From positions 110,460-174,459 of the forward strand of contig CAZGJN010000006.1 of the NCBI GenBank assembly GCA_964526645.1: 64,000 nt of DNA, in the 5' to 3' direction. Positions within the stretch are counted from its first letter, which is position 1. The number at the start of each line of letters is the position of its first letter. Below the pieces are notes generated by a model that saw only the letters and a program-made list of their open reading frames with translations, was not told the DNA's origin and made no database searches. The translations under genes and the position numbers were made by a program. The stretch is from JADJNW01 sp964526645. Its GTDB lineage: Bacteria; Bacteroidota; Bacteroidia; Chitinophagales; Saprospiraceae. Shown one piece after another: positions 7,259 through 16,419 of the stretch.

Positions 7259-9397
7259 TTACGCAAAAATTTGATAAACTAAAAAACTACTCAGATAAGC
7301 CAGCGCACTCATAAAAGCAAATTGCAAGATGGGCCATTTCCAGCTCTTGGTTTCGCGCTGCACTATCGCCAGGGTACTCATACACTGCATGGCAAATACA
7401 TAGAACAGCAACAGCGATAAAGAAGTAGCAAAGTTGTAAACTTTTTCTCCAGTAATCGGATCGCGCTCTTGAGCCAGGCGCTCGCGCAGCGAGAATTCAT
7501 TGCTGTCTTTCCCGATGCTATAAATGGTAGCCATCGTGCTGACAAACACCTCTCTGGCTGCAAAAGACGTGAGCAATGCAATCCCGATTTTCCAATCGAA
7601 ACCAAGGGGGCGAATGGCGGGTTCTATAAACTTGCCAACGATGCCTGCATAGGATGCCTCCACTTCATAGGCAGCTACCAGATTCCTTCGTGCGGTAGCG
7701 TCCAGTTGCTGTTCTTCGGCGATTGCCTCTGCTTTGGTTTTGGCTGCCGCCATACGGCCCGCTGGACCAAAACTCGCCATCGCCCACAGAATAATCGAAA
7801 TGACAATAATAATTTTACCAGCTTCCGTGACAAACGTTTTTACTTTTTCCCAAACAGCGTACCACACATTGCGTAGCACCGGTATTCGATATTCTGGCAA
7901 TTCCAGCATCAGGAAGCTCTGCTCCTTTGTTTTTAAAATCAATTTGAAAATAAAAGCGACAAGCAAAGCACCTATGATGCCCAGTACATATAGCCCCATG
8001 AATGCCAAGCCTTGCGCATCAAAAACACCCCAAACCTTTTGAGAAGGTATCACAAAAGCTATCAAGGCTACATAAACCGGGATGCGCGCCGAACAACTGA
8101 TGAGTGGCGTGACCATGATCGTGATGAGCCGCTCCTTCCAATTGCTGATCGTACGAGTACTCATAATAGCTGGCACTGCACAAGCTCCGCCCGAAATGAG
8201 CGCAACTATGCTGCGTCCGTTCATGCCAAAAAATTGCATGAGGCGATCAAACAAGAACGCAACCCTTGCCATATACCCCACTTCTTCCAAAATAGAAATC
8301 AGCAAAAACAAAATCGCAATTTGGGGAATAAACACCAGCACTCCGCTCAAGCCAGTGAGGATGCCATCAGCCAACAAACTGGATAGCCACCCTGCTCCCA
8401 GTATATATTTCAGCCAATCACCCGTCCCCGCAAAAATACTTTCGATCCAATCCATTGGATACGCCGCCCAGGCAAAAATCGCTTGGAATACCAACATCAT
8501 GATCAGAAAAAAAACAACTACACCCAGCACGCGGTGCGTCAAAACGGCATCTATCATCTCCGTGAAAGATCGAGCTGCAGCTTTGGTATGCCGCATCGCT
8601 TTTTGTACAATAGGTGTAAAATGAGAGAAACGGCGCATGGTTTCGTCCACCTGCTGCCGAAGGCTATGAAAACCAGCTGCCTGGATTTGAGCATGGATTG
8701 CCGACCGCTGCGGCGCTTCCAGAAAGGGGAGCCAATCGTGGTGGTGCGCGATCAGAAGTGCCTGGAAGTCATTTTGTATTGGAATAATATTTTTTACAAT
8801 ATCAATCGCTTTTTGCTGGCTATCAGAAAATGAGGATACCCCATTGGAAGCTTTGATCTGCTCGCATTGCTCCACCACTTCCTGCATTGCTTTTTTCAAA
8901 GCATCCATTCCTTCGCCTGTGCGAGCACTTACGGATAAAACCTTCGTTCCGAATTGCTCCGATAGATACTTGAAATCTATATCATAACCCGCTTTATCTG
9001 CTACATCGGCCATGTTGAGTGTTAGGATTACGGGCAGGTGCAAGTCTTTTATTTGCGAAAAAAGCAGGAGGTGCTTCTCCAGTTTGGATACATCGGCGGT
9101 GTAAATGATTGCATTTGGAAAGTCAAGATCAGCAGGGTTGGAGAAAGTTTGTGCTACGATCCGCTCGTCCTGGGAAGTAGGGTAAAAGCTATACGTCCCT
9201 GGAAAATCAATAAGAGTAACTTCCTGATGATTAGGCAGTAATACAGTACCCGTTTTTTTATCAACTGTAATGCCAGGGAAGTTGCCCGTTTTTTGGCGCA
9301 AACCGGTGAGTTGATTGAACGTGGAAGATTTGCCGGAGTTAGGATTGCCTACTACCGCAAAAGTGAAAGGTTTTGGCGAGGTGCTTCTTACACTCAT
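7259..9397 (-). CDS. feoB: Ferrous iron transporter B
   Basis: FeoB imports Fe(II) across the inner membrane. The 712-residue protein has an N-terminal GTPase domain with G1 GNPNSGKS (17-24), G3 DFPGT and G4-like NMAD, a helical regulatory part, and a membrane core from about residue 285 with the Gate motifs typical of FeoB (including GGACAVPAIM and SCSARIPVY). Its ATG overlaps the feoA stop by four bases (ATGA), so the two are co-translated. No FeoC is present, as usual in Bacteroidota. Confidence 0.97.
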   Translation of the reverse strand: MSVRSTSPKPFTFAVVGNPNSGKSSTFNQLTGLRQKTGNFPGITVDKKTGTVLLPNHQEVTLIDFPGTYSFYPTSQDERIVAQTFSNPADLDFPNAIIYTADVSKLEKHLLLFSQIKDLHLPVILTLNMADVADKAGYDIDFKYLSEQFGTKVLSVSARTGEGMDALKKAMQEVVEQCEQIKASNGVSSFSDSQQKAIDIVKNIIPIQNDFQALLIAHHHDWLPFLEAPQRSAIHAQIQAAGFHSLRQQVDETMRRFSHFTPIVQKAMRHTKAAARSFTEMIDAVLTHRVLGVVVFFLIMMLVFQAIFAWAAYPMDWIESIFAGTGDWLKYILGAGWLSSLLADGILTGLSGVLVFIPQIAILFLLISILEEVGYMARVAFLFDRLMQFFGMNGRSIVALISGGACAVPAIMSTRTISNWKERLITIMVTPLISCSARIPVYVALIAFVIPSQKVWGVFDAQGLAFMGLYVLGIIGALLVAFIFKLILKTKEQSFLMLELPEYRIPVLRNVWYAVWEKVKTFVTEAGKIIIVISIILWAMASFGPAGRMAAAKTKAEAIAEEQQLDATARRNLVAAYEVEASYAGIVGKFIEPAIRPLGFDWKIGIALLTSFAAREVFVSTMATIYSIGKDSNEFSLRERLAQERDPITGEKVYNFATSLSLLLFYVFAMQCMSTLAIVQRETKSWKWPILQFAFMSALAYLSSFLVYQIFA

Positions 9398-9633
9398 CTT
9401 AGAATGATAGATGCTGCTTCCTGTTTGCGTAAAGCCAAATAATTGCCATCTACTTTGACAAATATGCCGCCGCCTAATGGCGCTTTGCGTACCACTTCGA
9501 TGTTACTACCAGGCAAAATCCCCATCGTAAGCAATCTGCTTCCTACTTGCTCGTCCGAAAAGTAGTAGATCGTACCCTTCATGCCCGGTTTGAGCATCCA
9601 GCATTGTTTCCCTGCAGATAAAGTCGCAACCAC
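9394..9633 (-). CDS. feoA: Ferrous iron transport protein A
   Basis: This 79-residue SH3-like protein (LKPGMKGTIYYF, LLTMGILPGSNIEVVRKAPLGG) is a typical FeoA and is thought to help FeoB at the membrane. The downstream feoB starts within its stop codon. The upstream region carries two -7-like boxes on this strand and, further up, two matching palindromes that are candidate metal-regulator sites. Confidence 0.93.
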   Translation of the reverse strand: MVATLSAGKQCWMLKPGMKGTIYYFSDEQVGSRLLTMGILPGSNIEVVRKAPLGGGIFVKVDGNYLALRKQEAASIILR

Positions 9634-9669
9634 GAAAAATTATTTTGATTTAATCTAAATTAATTGTTT

Positions 9670-9689
9670 CAAATTTAACATCAAATTTA
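9670..9689 (-). promoter_or_regulatory. Two overlapping candidate -7 boxes for feoA
   Basis: On the minus strand, 9670-9677 and 9682-9689 both read TAAATTTG, exact matches to TAnnTTTG. They lie 37-56 bases upstream of the feoA ATG. No clear -33 TTTG was found at the standard spacing for either, which would fit an activated or regulated promoter. Confidence 0.4.
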
Positions 9690-9740
9690 GATACCTTGTT
9701 TTCTCTGAGCATTGATAAATATCACTATTAGCGAAATTTA

Positions 9741-9776
9741 CCTATTTTTAGGATTTGCATACCTAATATTAGGTAT
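9741..9776. promoter_or_regulatory. Paired palindromic operator sites, CCTA-N4-TAGG
   Basis: CCTATTTTTAGG (9741-9752) and ATACCTAATATTAGGTAT (9759-9776, a perfect 18-base palindrome with core 9762-9773) share the form CCTA-N4-TAGG. Their centres are 21 bases apart, two helical turns, so two dimers could bind on the same face. TTAGG/CCTAA half-sites resemble DtxR/IdeR-type metal repressor boxes, which suits a site near feoAB, but the regulator is not known. Confidence 0.5.
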
Positions 9777-9886
9777 TTTGATTTCAGCGGCAGGACGGAT
9801 ATCATTTTGCACCCAAAACGATGGATGCCTTTATTTTAATTTAAACAGCCTGTGATTGATTATCAGCCGCTTGTACCTCGTTTAAA

Positions 9887-9910
9887 AAAGTTTACAATAA
9901 AGTAAACTTT
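9887..9910. promoter_or_regulatory. Inverted repeat upstream of pstS
   Basis: AAAGTTTAC (9887-9895) and GTAAACTTT (9902-9910) form a perfect 9-base inverted repeat around a 6-base spacer, about 80 bases before the pstS ATG. The spacing fits an operator for a dimeric regulator better than a terminator, since no T run follows at a useful distance. The binding protein is unknown. Confidence 0.45.
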
Positions 9911-9990
9911 GTTTAATTTTCACTTAATTTAAGCGGCGTAAAATGCCTTGTGGTTTGATAGAAGAGGATATTTGAACAAAACAGCAAACG

Positions 9991-10890
9991 ATGAGCAAGC
10001 TAAGATGGTATCTTTTACTTTGGACGCTGAGCAGCACGATCGCTTGCAGTGAGCGCTATCAAAATGTAGAAAACTTGATTATCAAAGGCTCTGATACCGA
10101 GGTCAATCTGGCCTTATCGTTGGCGGAAAATTACATGGAAACCGACCCTTATGTTTCTATTGCGGTGACTGGCGGGGGCTCAGGTGCAGGGATTGCTGCC
10201 TTGATCAATGGAAAAACACAGATCGCCAACTCCTCGCGTGCGATGAATGAAGAAGAGATTGCCTTAGCTAATGAAAGAGGCGTAAAGCCCATGCCTGTTG
10301 TATTTGCCGTAGATGCCATCGCTTTAGTGCTCAATAGGCAATCGAGTGTAGACAGCCTTAGTGTCGCTCAAATTAGTGCAATTTTTCGGGGGGAAATTCA
10401 AAACTGGAAAGAAGTAGGCGGAGCAGATATGGAGATTTCGTTGTATGGTCGTCAGAGCAATTCCGGTACCTTCGTTTATTTTAGAGAAAATATTTTGAAA
10501 GCAGATTATGCGCGGTCGCTCAAACAAATGAACGGCAATGCGCAAATCGTAGAAGGGATCAAAAATGACCCTGCCGGCATTGGTTATGTAGGCGTTGGCT
10601 ATGTTGTTGATAAAAATGGCAAAGTGACAGAAGGGATCAAGGTCTTGAAAGTAAAAAAAGACGAGCAGCATCTTGCCTATTCGCCTGCACTGACTCAAAA
10701 TATTATCAATGGGGATTACCCCCTGGTACGTCCTTTGTTTCAATACACGAATAATAAACCACAAGGGAAATTGCGAGACTTCATGCGCTATTGCTTGAGC
10801 GAAGGGGGGCAAAAAGTTGTGCAAGAAAGTGGTTTTTTCCCCGTTCCCAAACAATACTGGGAAGCTAATTCAGAAGTTCTAAATTTTTAA
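9991..10890 (+). CDS. pstS: Phosphate ABC transporter substrate-binding lipoprotein
   Basis: PstS captures inorganic phosphate for the Pst importer. The 299-residue protein has a short signal with a lipobox-like TIAC (Cys19), then a PBP fold with the phosphate-binding loops IIKGSDTEVNL, TGGGSGAGI, SRAMNEEE and GRQSNSGTFVYF. Gene order pstS-pstC-pstA-pstB with one-base spacing to pstC confirms the assignment. An inverted repeat at 9887-9910 may control it. Confidence 0.95.
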   Translation: MSKLRWYLLLWTLSSTIACSERYQNVENLIIKGSDTEVNLALSLAENYMETDPYVSIAVTGGGSGAGIAALINGKTQIANSSRAMNEEEIALANERGVKPMPVVFAVDAIALVLNRQSSVDSLSVAQISAIFRGEIQNWKEVGGADMEISLYGRQSNSGTFVYFRENILKADYARSLKQMNGNAQIVEGIKNDPAGIGYVGVGYVVDKNGKVTEGIKVLKVKKDEQHLAYSPALTQNIINGDYPLVRPLFQYTNNKPQGKLRDFMRYCLSEGGQKVVQESGFFPVPKQYWEANSEVLNF

Positions 10891-10891
10891 T

Positions 10892-11773
10892 ATGCCAACT
10901 AAACACCTCACTGATAAAGCCCTTAGGATCTTATTTTTATCTGCTGCTTCGATTGCCGTGTTAATTCTACTCGGCATTTTTCTAATGCTACTTTTCAATG
11001 GGATAAAAATGTTTGCAGAAGTAAATCCTACCAATTTTTTCTTTAGTACTAACTGGAATCCTTCTGCCTACAAGGAGCCTTCTTACGGTATTCTATCAAT
11101 GGTGTTGAGTACCTTTATGGTCACCGTGGGGGCGATGCTGATCGCTATTCCATTGGGCGTCGGTACGGCTGCTTATCTCGCGCAGATCGCACCGGCATCT
11201 GTGCGAGATATTTTAAAACCGACCATAGAACTGCTGGCGGCAATACCTTCTGTGGCAGTCGGGTTCATTGGGATTGTAATCGTAGGACCCTTTATTGCCA
11301 AAGTTTTTGGGCTGAGCAATGGCTTGAATGCCCTAAATGGTTCGATTTTACTGGCCATCATGTCCTTGCCGACCATTATTACAGTAGCAGAAGATGCGAT
11401 CCGTTCGGTACCCAATAGTTTCAAAGAAGCCTCCTATGCGCTCGGTGCCAATCGCTGGCTGACCCTCATCAGGGTTGTCATTCCGGCGGCTTACTCTGGC
11501 ATCATAGCTGCCATCATACTTGGCATGGGTAGGGCCATTGGCGAAACCATGACCGTGCTGATGGCTACTGGCAATGCCGGTGCTTTGCCGGATAGCTTTT
11601 TTGACCCTGTGCGCACTATGACGGCTACTATTGCCATTGAATTGGGGGAAGTTCCTTATGGCACGACGCACTACTACAGCCTTTTTGCAGTGGGTACGGT
11701 ATTGTTTTTACTGAGTTTGGGCGTAAATCTCATTGCTGAGAATATTGCAGCAAGGTATCGCTACAAAGCTTAA
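10892..11773 (+). CDS. pstC: Phosphate ABC transporter permease PstC
   Basis: A 293-residue inner-membrane permease with about six transmembrane helices and the binding-protein-dependent transport loop EASYALGANRWLTLIRVVIP, which contacts PstB. The segment AIGETMTVLMATGNAG is characteristic of PstC/PstA. It begins one base after the pstS stop, so the two are translationally coupled. Confidence 0.95.
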   Translation: MPTKHLTDKALRILFLSAASIAVLILLGIFLMLLFNGIKMFAEVNPTNFFFSTNWNPSAYKEPSYGILSMVLSTFMVTVGAMLIAIPLGVGTAAYLAQIAPASVRDILKPTIELLAAIPSVAVGFIGIVIVGPFIAKVFGLSNGLNALNGSILLAIMSLPTIITVAEDAIRSVPNSFKEASYALGANRWLTLIRVVIPAAYSGIIAAIILGMGRAIGETMTVLMATGNAGALPDSFFDPVRTMTATIAIELGEVPYGTTHYYSLFAVGTVLFLLSLGVNLIAENIAARYRYKA

Positions 11774-11818
11774 TCAAGCTATAAGAACTACCTGCTCACG
11801 GACTTTTAAAACTAAAAA

Positions 11819-12676
11819 ATGAATACAAAACGAAATATCACACAACAACTGGGCTTAGGAATGCTGGTTTTTTTTGTGGCGGTGGTTTTGTTTTTTCTGG
11901 GCTTGATCATTTTTGATGTCATTTCCAAAGGAGGGGGTATCCTGAGTAGCGATTTTTTATTTGGCTTTCCTCGAAAAGGGATGACCGAAGGTGGCATTTT
12001 TCCGGCGATCATCGGTACTACTTTTGTTACACTTACAACCGCCCTATTTGCCATTCCACTTGGTATTGCTGCCGCTATCTATCTGAGTGAATATGCAACC
12101 GACAGTTTCATCACCCGCTTGATTCGTGCAGCGATCCGCAACTTGGCTGGAGTACCTTCTATCATTTATGGCTTATTTGGTGTGGCTATTTTCGTACAAG
12201 GGCTGGAGTTGGGTACTTCCATTCTTTCTGCGGGTCTTACCTTAGGCTTGCTGACCTTGCCATACATCATTACCACCACTGAAGAGGCTTTGAAAAATGT
12301 TCCGCACGCCTATCGCGAAGGTGCATTGGCTTTGGGTGCCACCCAATGGCAAGCCATCAGTACCAATGTATTGCCAAGCGCCGTATCGGGTATTGTCACA
12401 GGAGCTATTCTGGGGCTTTCGCGTGCAGCAGGAGAGACTGCGCCTATTCTTTTCACGGGGGCAGCGTTTTACTTGCGGTATTTACCAGCTAGTATTAATG
12501 GTGAATTTATGGCCCTACCGTACCATCTGTACATCATGTCCACACAACATCATGCTATCGCAGAAGTACGCCCGATTGCCTATGGCACAGCGCTGGTGCT
12601 ACTGTTTTTGGTTTTTATTTTAAATATCATTGCATTTATTATTCGATACAGATATAAAAGTCTGAATAAGCATTAA
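11819..12676 (+). CDS. pstA: Phosphate ABC transporter permease PstA
   Basis: The 285-residue second permease subunit has six predicted helices and the coupling loop REGALALGATQWQAISTNVLP. RAAGETAPILFTGAAFYLRY is the PstA signature. It follows pstC by 45 bases and precedes pstB by two. Confidence 0.95.
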   Translation: MNTKRNITQQLGLGMLVFFVAVVLFFLGLIIFDVISKGGGILSSDFLFGFPRKGMTEGGIFPAIIGTTFVTLTTALFAIPLGIAAAIYLSEYATDSFITRLIRAAIRNLAGVPSIIYGLFGVAIFVQGLELGTSILSAGLTLGLLTLPYIITTTEEALKNVPHAYREGALALGATQWQAISTNVLPSAVSGIVTGAILGLSRAAGETAPILFTGAAFYLRYLPASINGEFMALPYHLYIMSTQHHAIAEVRPIAYGTALVLLFLVFILNIIAFIIRYRYKSLNKH

Positions 12677-12678
12677 GT

Positions 12679-13431
12679 ATGAGCAAATTAGTTGTCAAAA
12701 ATATGCGCCTTTCTTATGGCGACAAAGAAGTGCTGAAGGGTATCAACATGGAAATTCCTGCTAATAAAATTGTTGCCCTGATCGGACCGTCGGGTTGTGG
12801 AAAATCCACCCTGCTACGAGCAATGAACCGCATGCACGATCTTACGCCAGAAGCCAAAGTAAAAGGCGAAATCCTGCTGGATGGAGAAAATATTTATGCT
12901 TCAAACAAAGATGTGGTAGATATTCGGCGAAAAATCGGGATGGTATTCCAAAAACCCAACCCTTTCCCAAAATCTATTTTCGATAATGTAGCCTATGGCT
13001 TAAAAATCAATGGTGAGCGCAATCGAAAAAGGCTACAAGAAACAGTTGAAAAAGCACTGAAGGGTAGCTATCTGTGGGAAGAGGTTAGCGAAAATCTTGA
13101 CAAATCAGCCCTTGCACTTTCCGGAGGGCAACAGCAGCGGCTGTGCATTGCGCGTGCTGTAGCCGTTGAGCCTGAAGTGTTGCTTATGGATGAACCTTGC
13201 TCTGCTTTAGACCCTATCAGCACTATCAAGGTAGAACAACTAATGTTGGAGTTGAAAAAAAATTATACCATCGTCATCGTGACCCACAATATGCAGCAAG
13301 CCCAACGGGTAGCAGATCTTACGGCATTTATGTATCTCGGCGAATTGATAGAATACACCGAAACCAAACAGCTTTTTGAACACCCACAGCAGGAACTGAC
13401 CAAAAACTATGTAGAAGGAAATTTTGGGTGA
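12679..13431 (+). CDS. pstB: Phosphate ABC transporter ATP-binding protein PstB
   Basis: The 250-residue ATPase has Walker A GPSGCGKST (36-44), the Q-loop Gln91 in FQKPNPFPKS, the signature LSGGQQQR (147-154) and Walker B LLMDEP (168-173). KPNPFPKSIFDNVAYG and LDPIST are PstB-specific. It ends the operon. No phoU follows, unlike in many bacteria; the next gene converges from the other strand 11 bases away. Confidence 0.96.
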   Translation: MSKLVVKNMRLSYGDKEVLKGINMEIPANKIVALIGPSGCGKSTLLRAMNRMHDLTPEAKVKGEILLDGENIYASNKDVVDIRRKIGMVFQKPNPFPKSIFDNVAYGLKINGERNRKRLQETVEKALKGSYLWEEVSENLDKSALALSGGQQQRLCIARAVAVEPEVLLMDEPCSALDPISTIKVEQLMLELKKNYTIVIVTHNMQQAQRVADLTAFMYLGELIEYTETKQLFEHPQQELTKNYVEGNFG

Positions 13432-13442
13432 GCAAAAAGAAG

Positions 13443-13823
13443 CTATGCGCCATATTTTTCAATAAATGCCTCCTCAGAAGAGCCTCCCTTGCGATTTTGC
13501 TCGGCAAGAGTCCAGTTATCTGTTGAGGTGGTTTGTATCCAGATATTTCCAGATTTTCGGAAAACCTGTACATTCAAGCCATATTTTTTCTGGAAAAGCT
13601 GCTCTAACTCGCGTACTTTCATCGTTTCAGTAACACTAAAATCTCCTTCGTTGTGTACACGGCGTACCTCCCCGATGGTTTTGCTCTGCTCCAATTGTTC
13701 TTGCACGGGAGAACCTCCGCCCGGTTGATGCCCATGCGCATAAAATTCCAGCTTCAAATGCGGAAACAGTTGGTTGAACTCCACCTGAATGTCTTTTATT
13801 TTTTTATGATCTGTGATAATCAT
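13443..13823 (-). CDS. Conserved Bacteroidota protein of unknown function
   Basis: The 126-residue protein begins MIITDHKKIKDIQVEFNQ and ends with the highly patterned TTSTDNWTLAEQNRKGGSSE. I recognise this as a family seen widely in Bacteroidota without a known role. No signal peptide or membrane segment is visible. ATG 13823 is preferred to the upstream ATG at 13847 because the conserved sequence starts there. It converges on pstB. Confidence 0.7.
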   Translation of the reverse strand: MIITDHKKIKDIQVEFNQLFPHLKLEFYAHGHQPGGGSPVQEQLEQSKTIGEVRRVHNEGDFSVTETMKVRELEQLFQKKYGLNVQVFRKSGNIWIQTTSTDNWTLAEQNRKGGSSEEAFIEKYGA

Positions 13824-14010
13824 AGCTGCAATTAATTGGTAATCCAATGATTAACTCTTCCAAAGCTAATAAAAAAGACAGGCAATACAATTGATATTTT
13901 ACCTACCATGCAATGAGTTTTGTCAATATTTCTTTAGGAAATAGACAAAAATTTAAACAACTTTCCTCTTATTTTGTCTTAACTCCAATGCCTCAAGTTA
14001 AATCAAATTT

Positions 14011-14041
14011 TTTAGAAAATAATTCCGTATTAGTAGTTTTG
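14011..14041 (+). promoter_or_regulatory. crtY promoter
   Basis: TTTA (14011-14014), a 19-base spacer and TAGTTTTG (14034-14041) fit the Bacteroidota promoter pattern. The predicted start near 14047 gives a leader of about 60 bases to the crtY ATG. It probably drives crtY and blh together. Confidence 0.5.
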
Positions 14042-14109
14042 GCGAAATTATAAATTGTCGGCTAAGAGATTTGCCTTATTAATTTCTCAATTGTGCATTA
14101 GTAAACAAA

Positions 14110-15321
14110 ATGAAAAACTACGATTACATCATAGCGGGCGGGGGTTGTGCAGGGCTAAGCTTGGCGTATTACCTGTGTAAAAGCAAATTGGCAAAAGCTA
14201 AGGTCTTAATTATTGATCGAGCAGAAAAAATACAAAACGACCGCACGTGGTGTTTTTGGACAAATCAGCCCACTGCTTTTGACGCGATTGTAAGCAAAAA
14301 ATGGCAGTTCCTCTCATTCCACAATGCTCAAAGTTTTCAACAATACGATCTCAAGCAAGGGACTTATAAATTGATCCGTAGTGATGATTTCTATCGGTTC
14401 ACCAAAAATGCTATCCAATCTTGCTCTAATTTCCAATGGCTTCAGGCTACTGTTTCGCTGGTAGCAGAAGATGAACAGGGCCCCTTTGTAGTAGCGAATG
14501 GAGCGACCTATCGCGCCCAGTGGGTTTTCAGCAGCTGTTTCGATTGGCAAAATTTGCAAAACAAAAATAAAAATAAACATTTTTTATTACAGCACTTTCG
14601 GGGATGGGTGATCAAAACGCCGATGCCGGCTTTTGATGCAAGCACGGCTACATTAATGGATTTTAGAACCCAGCAATGCGGGAATACACGTTTTTTCTAT
14701 GTGTTGCCATTTTCGCCAAAAGAGGCCTTAGTGGAATACACTATTTTCTCAAAAAGATTAGAACCCCAAGGAAGCTACGAACAGGAACTGAGGTATTATA
14801 TCAAGAATCAGCTACAGATAGAAAATTATGAAATTATAGAAACCGAGCAAGGCGTTATTCCGATGGCGGATGTGCCCTTGCCCAAGCCAGCCAGCCAGAA
14901 AATAATCTACATAGGCACTCCTGGCGGTGCAGTCAAACCGACAACTGGCTATGCTTTTTTGCGTATTCAGCAGCAAACCCAGCTACTCGCAAGATGTTTG
15001 GAGAGCACGGGCGCTCCTTTCCTTTCTTTGCCTTCGAAGAGACGGTTTCGATTTTACGACCAATTATTACTCGATATTATGGAAAAAGAAGGAGATCAGG
15101 TTCAAGAAATTTTCACTCGCTTGTTTCAAAATAATAGAATAAGCACTATATTAAAATTTTTGGATGAGGCAACTGATATCTGGCAAGACTTGAGTATTCT
15201 GCTTAGTCTCCCTTTTAAACCTTTCCTGCGATCGCTGATGCGCATATATGGATGGAAATGGAAATACCAACAAAATACAGTACCTACTTTACAACCGATA
15301 ATAGGAAGGAGATTCAAATGA
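14110..15321 (+). CDS. crtY: Lycopene beta-cyclase
   Basis: CrtY closes both ends of lycopene to give beta-carotene. The 403-residue protein has an N-terminal dinucleotide-binding motif (YIIAGGGCAGLSLA, residues 6-19), the family motif NDRTWCFW, and a later GTPGGAVKPTTGYAF segment typical of CrtY-type cyclases. It is the first gene of a crtY-blh-rhodopsin cassette and overlaps blh by four bases, so its product feeds directly into retinal synthesis. Upstream carotenoid genes (crtE, crtB, crtI) are not in the window. Confidence 0.93.
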   Translation: MKNYDYIIAGGGCAGLSLAYYLCKSKLAKAKVLIIDRAEKIQNDRTWCFWTNQPTAFDAIVSKKWQFLSFHNAQSFQQYDLKQGTYKLIRSDDFYRFTKNAIQSCSNFQWLQATVSLVAEDEQGPFVVANGATYRAQWVFSSCFDWQNLQNKNKNKHFLLQHFRGWVIKTPMPAFDASTATLMDFRTQQCGNTRFFYVLPFSPKEALVEYTIFSKRLEPQGSYEQELRYYIKNQLQIENYEIIETEQGVIPMADVPLPKPASQKIIYIGTPGGAVKPTTGYAFLRIQQQTQLLARCLESTGAPFLSLPSKRRFRFYDQLLLDIMEKEGDQVQEIFTRLFQNNRISTILKFLDEATDIWQDLSILLSLPFKPFLRSLMRIYGWKWKYQQNTVPTLQPIIGRRFK

Positions 15322-16268
15322 TAGAGCGATATCCCATATTGTACCGATCGGCAAAGATAATTGCGCTGTTTTTCAGCACCCTCACAGCTCTATTTCCTCA
15401 TCTAATCACAGCCATAGAATTACCGCTGGCAGTAGTATTCATTGTATTGTTAGGACTTCCGCATGGGGCAACCGATCATCTAATTTTTTTAAACCTTCAC
15501 AAAAAATTCCTTGGTGCCGATCGCTTTATTCAATTCTATGCATGCTACCTATTACTCATGGGTGTCTACGGTTTGATCTGGTGGCTCTTACCCATAGGGG
15601 CGCTTGGTATTTTTTTACTCCTATCAGCATATCATTTTGGTCAATCCAACTGGAACTACGTTAGTTTTGAAAATAAGTCATTCCAAAAGAATACCTTTTT
15701 TATTTGGGGTAGCTTTGTTTTGTTGTTCCCTATTTTTTGGCATTACGATGCCGCTATGAATATCATTGCAGAAATCATCAGGGCGCAACCACCCGTGCTT
15801 GCATTATCCCTTCGGTACATCATCTGCATCGGATTGATGATAAGTAATATTTTCCTTGTAATATACCTAAAGTCAAGGCGAAGCATTACTGCCCAGCAAT
15901 TATGGGAAGAAACGCTAAACTTACTCGTCCTTGGTTTAATGTTCATCAGCACCCCTTTGCTATTGGGCTTTGTTATTTACTTTGTATTCTGGCATTCAAT
16001 TGGCTCTATCGCTGATCAGATTCATTTTTTCAAGCAAAGATCAGAAGATTATAACTGGAAAAACTATATCCGACAATCATTGCCTTTGACTCTAATCGCA
16101 ACGGCAGTCATTGTCTTTTTATATGCGCTGCGGTTTTACAGTAGTGGGGGGATGCTGGGCATCGGCTTGCTCTTCGTTTTTATTGCAATAGTAACACTGC
16201 CACATATGATTTTGATGGACCTATTGTACAAGGAAACAGCTCCAAAGAGGCCTGATCGTGCCAGTTGA
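15318..16268 (+). CDS. blh: Beta-carotene 15,15'-dioxygenase (Brp/Blh family)
   Basis: Blh cleaves beta-carotene at its centre into two retinals, the rhodopsin chromophore. The 316-residue membrane protein has the family motif GLPHGATDH (His49, His54), AYHFGQSNW (His106), FWHSIGS (His226) and a C-terminal LPHMILMD; the histidines are the expected iron ligands. The start at 15318 is chosen because its ATG overlaps the crtY stop (ATGA) and is preceded by AGGAAGGAG, a rare good Shine-Dalgarno here. Placement between crtY and the rhodopsin gene fixes the role. Confidence 0.93.
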   Translation: MIERYPILYRSAKIIALFFSTLTALFPHLITAIELPLAVVFIVLLGLPHGATDHLIFLNLHKKFLGADRFIQFYACYLLLMGVYGLIWWLLPIGALGIFLLLSAYHFGQSNWNYVSFENKSFQKNTFFIWGSFVLLFPIFWHYDAAMNIIAEIIRAQPPVLALSLRYIICIGLMISNIFLVIYLKSRRSITAQQLWEETLNLLVLGLMFISTPLLLGFVIYFVFWHSIGSIADQIHFFKQRSEDYNWKNYIRQSLPLTLIATAVIVFLYALRFYSSGGMLGIGLLFVFIAIVTLPHMILMDLLYKETAPKRPDRAS

Positions 16269-16419
16269 ATTTGTGGAGCCATGTATTATTCTGTAATATA
16301 TGGATTTGTTTGCTTTTTATTTTAATTTCAAGTTGATAAGATGAAAAAAATTTAAACTAAAAATTATAATTATTGTTTACAATTCATTATTTAACAAATA
16401 TTTAACAAACTTAAATGTT
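16269..16419 (+). promoter_or_regulatory. Leader and promoter region of the rhodopsin gene
   Basis: 151 very AT-rich bases separate blh from the rhodopsin gene, enough for a separate promoter. TTTG occurs at 16303 and 16307, but no exact TAnnTTTG is found at the right spacing. A promoter is likely but cannot be placed. There is no terminator after blh. Confidence 0.3.

Larger units (their letters stand above)
9634..9990. other. Divergent regulatory region between feoAB and pstSCAB
   Basis: 357 AT-rich bases without a gene. Contents: two CAAATTTA boxes (feoA -7 candidates on the minus strand), a pair of CCTA-N4-TAGG palindromes 21 bases apart, a 24-base inverted repeat at 9887-9910, and a GATATTTG near-match to a -7 box (9967-9974) about 16 bases before the pstS ATG. 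Iron and phosphate uptake operons therefore share one control region. Confidence 0.6.
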
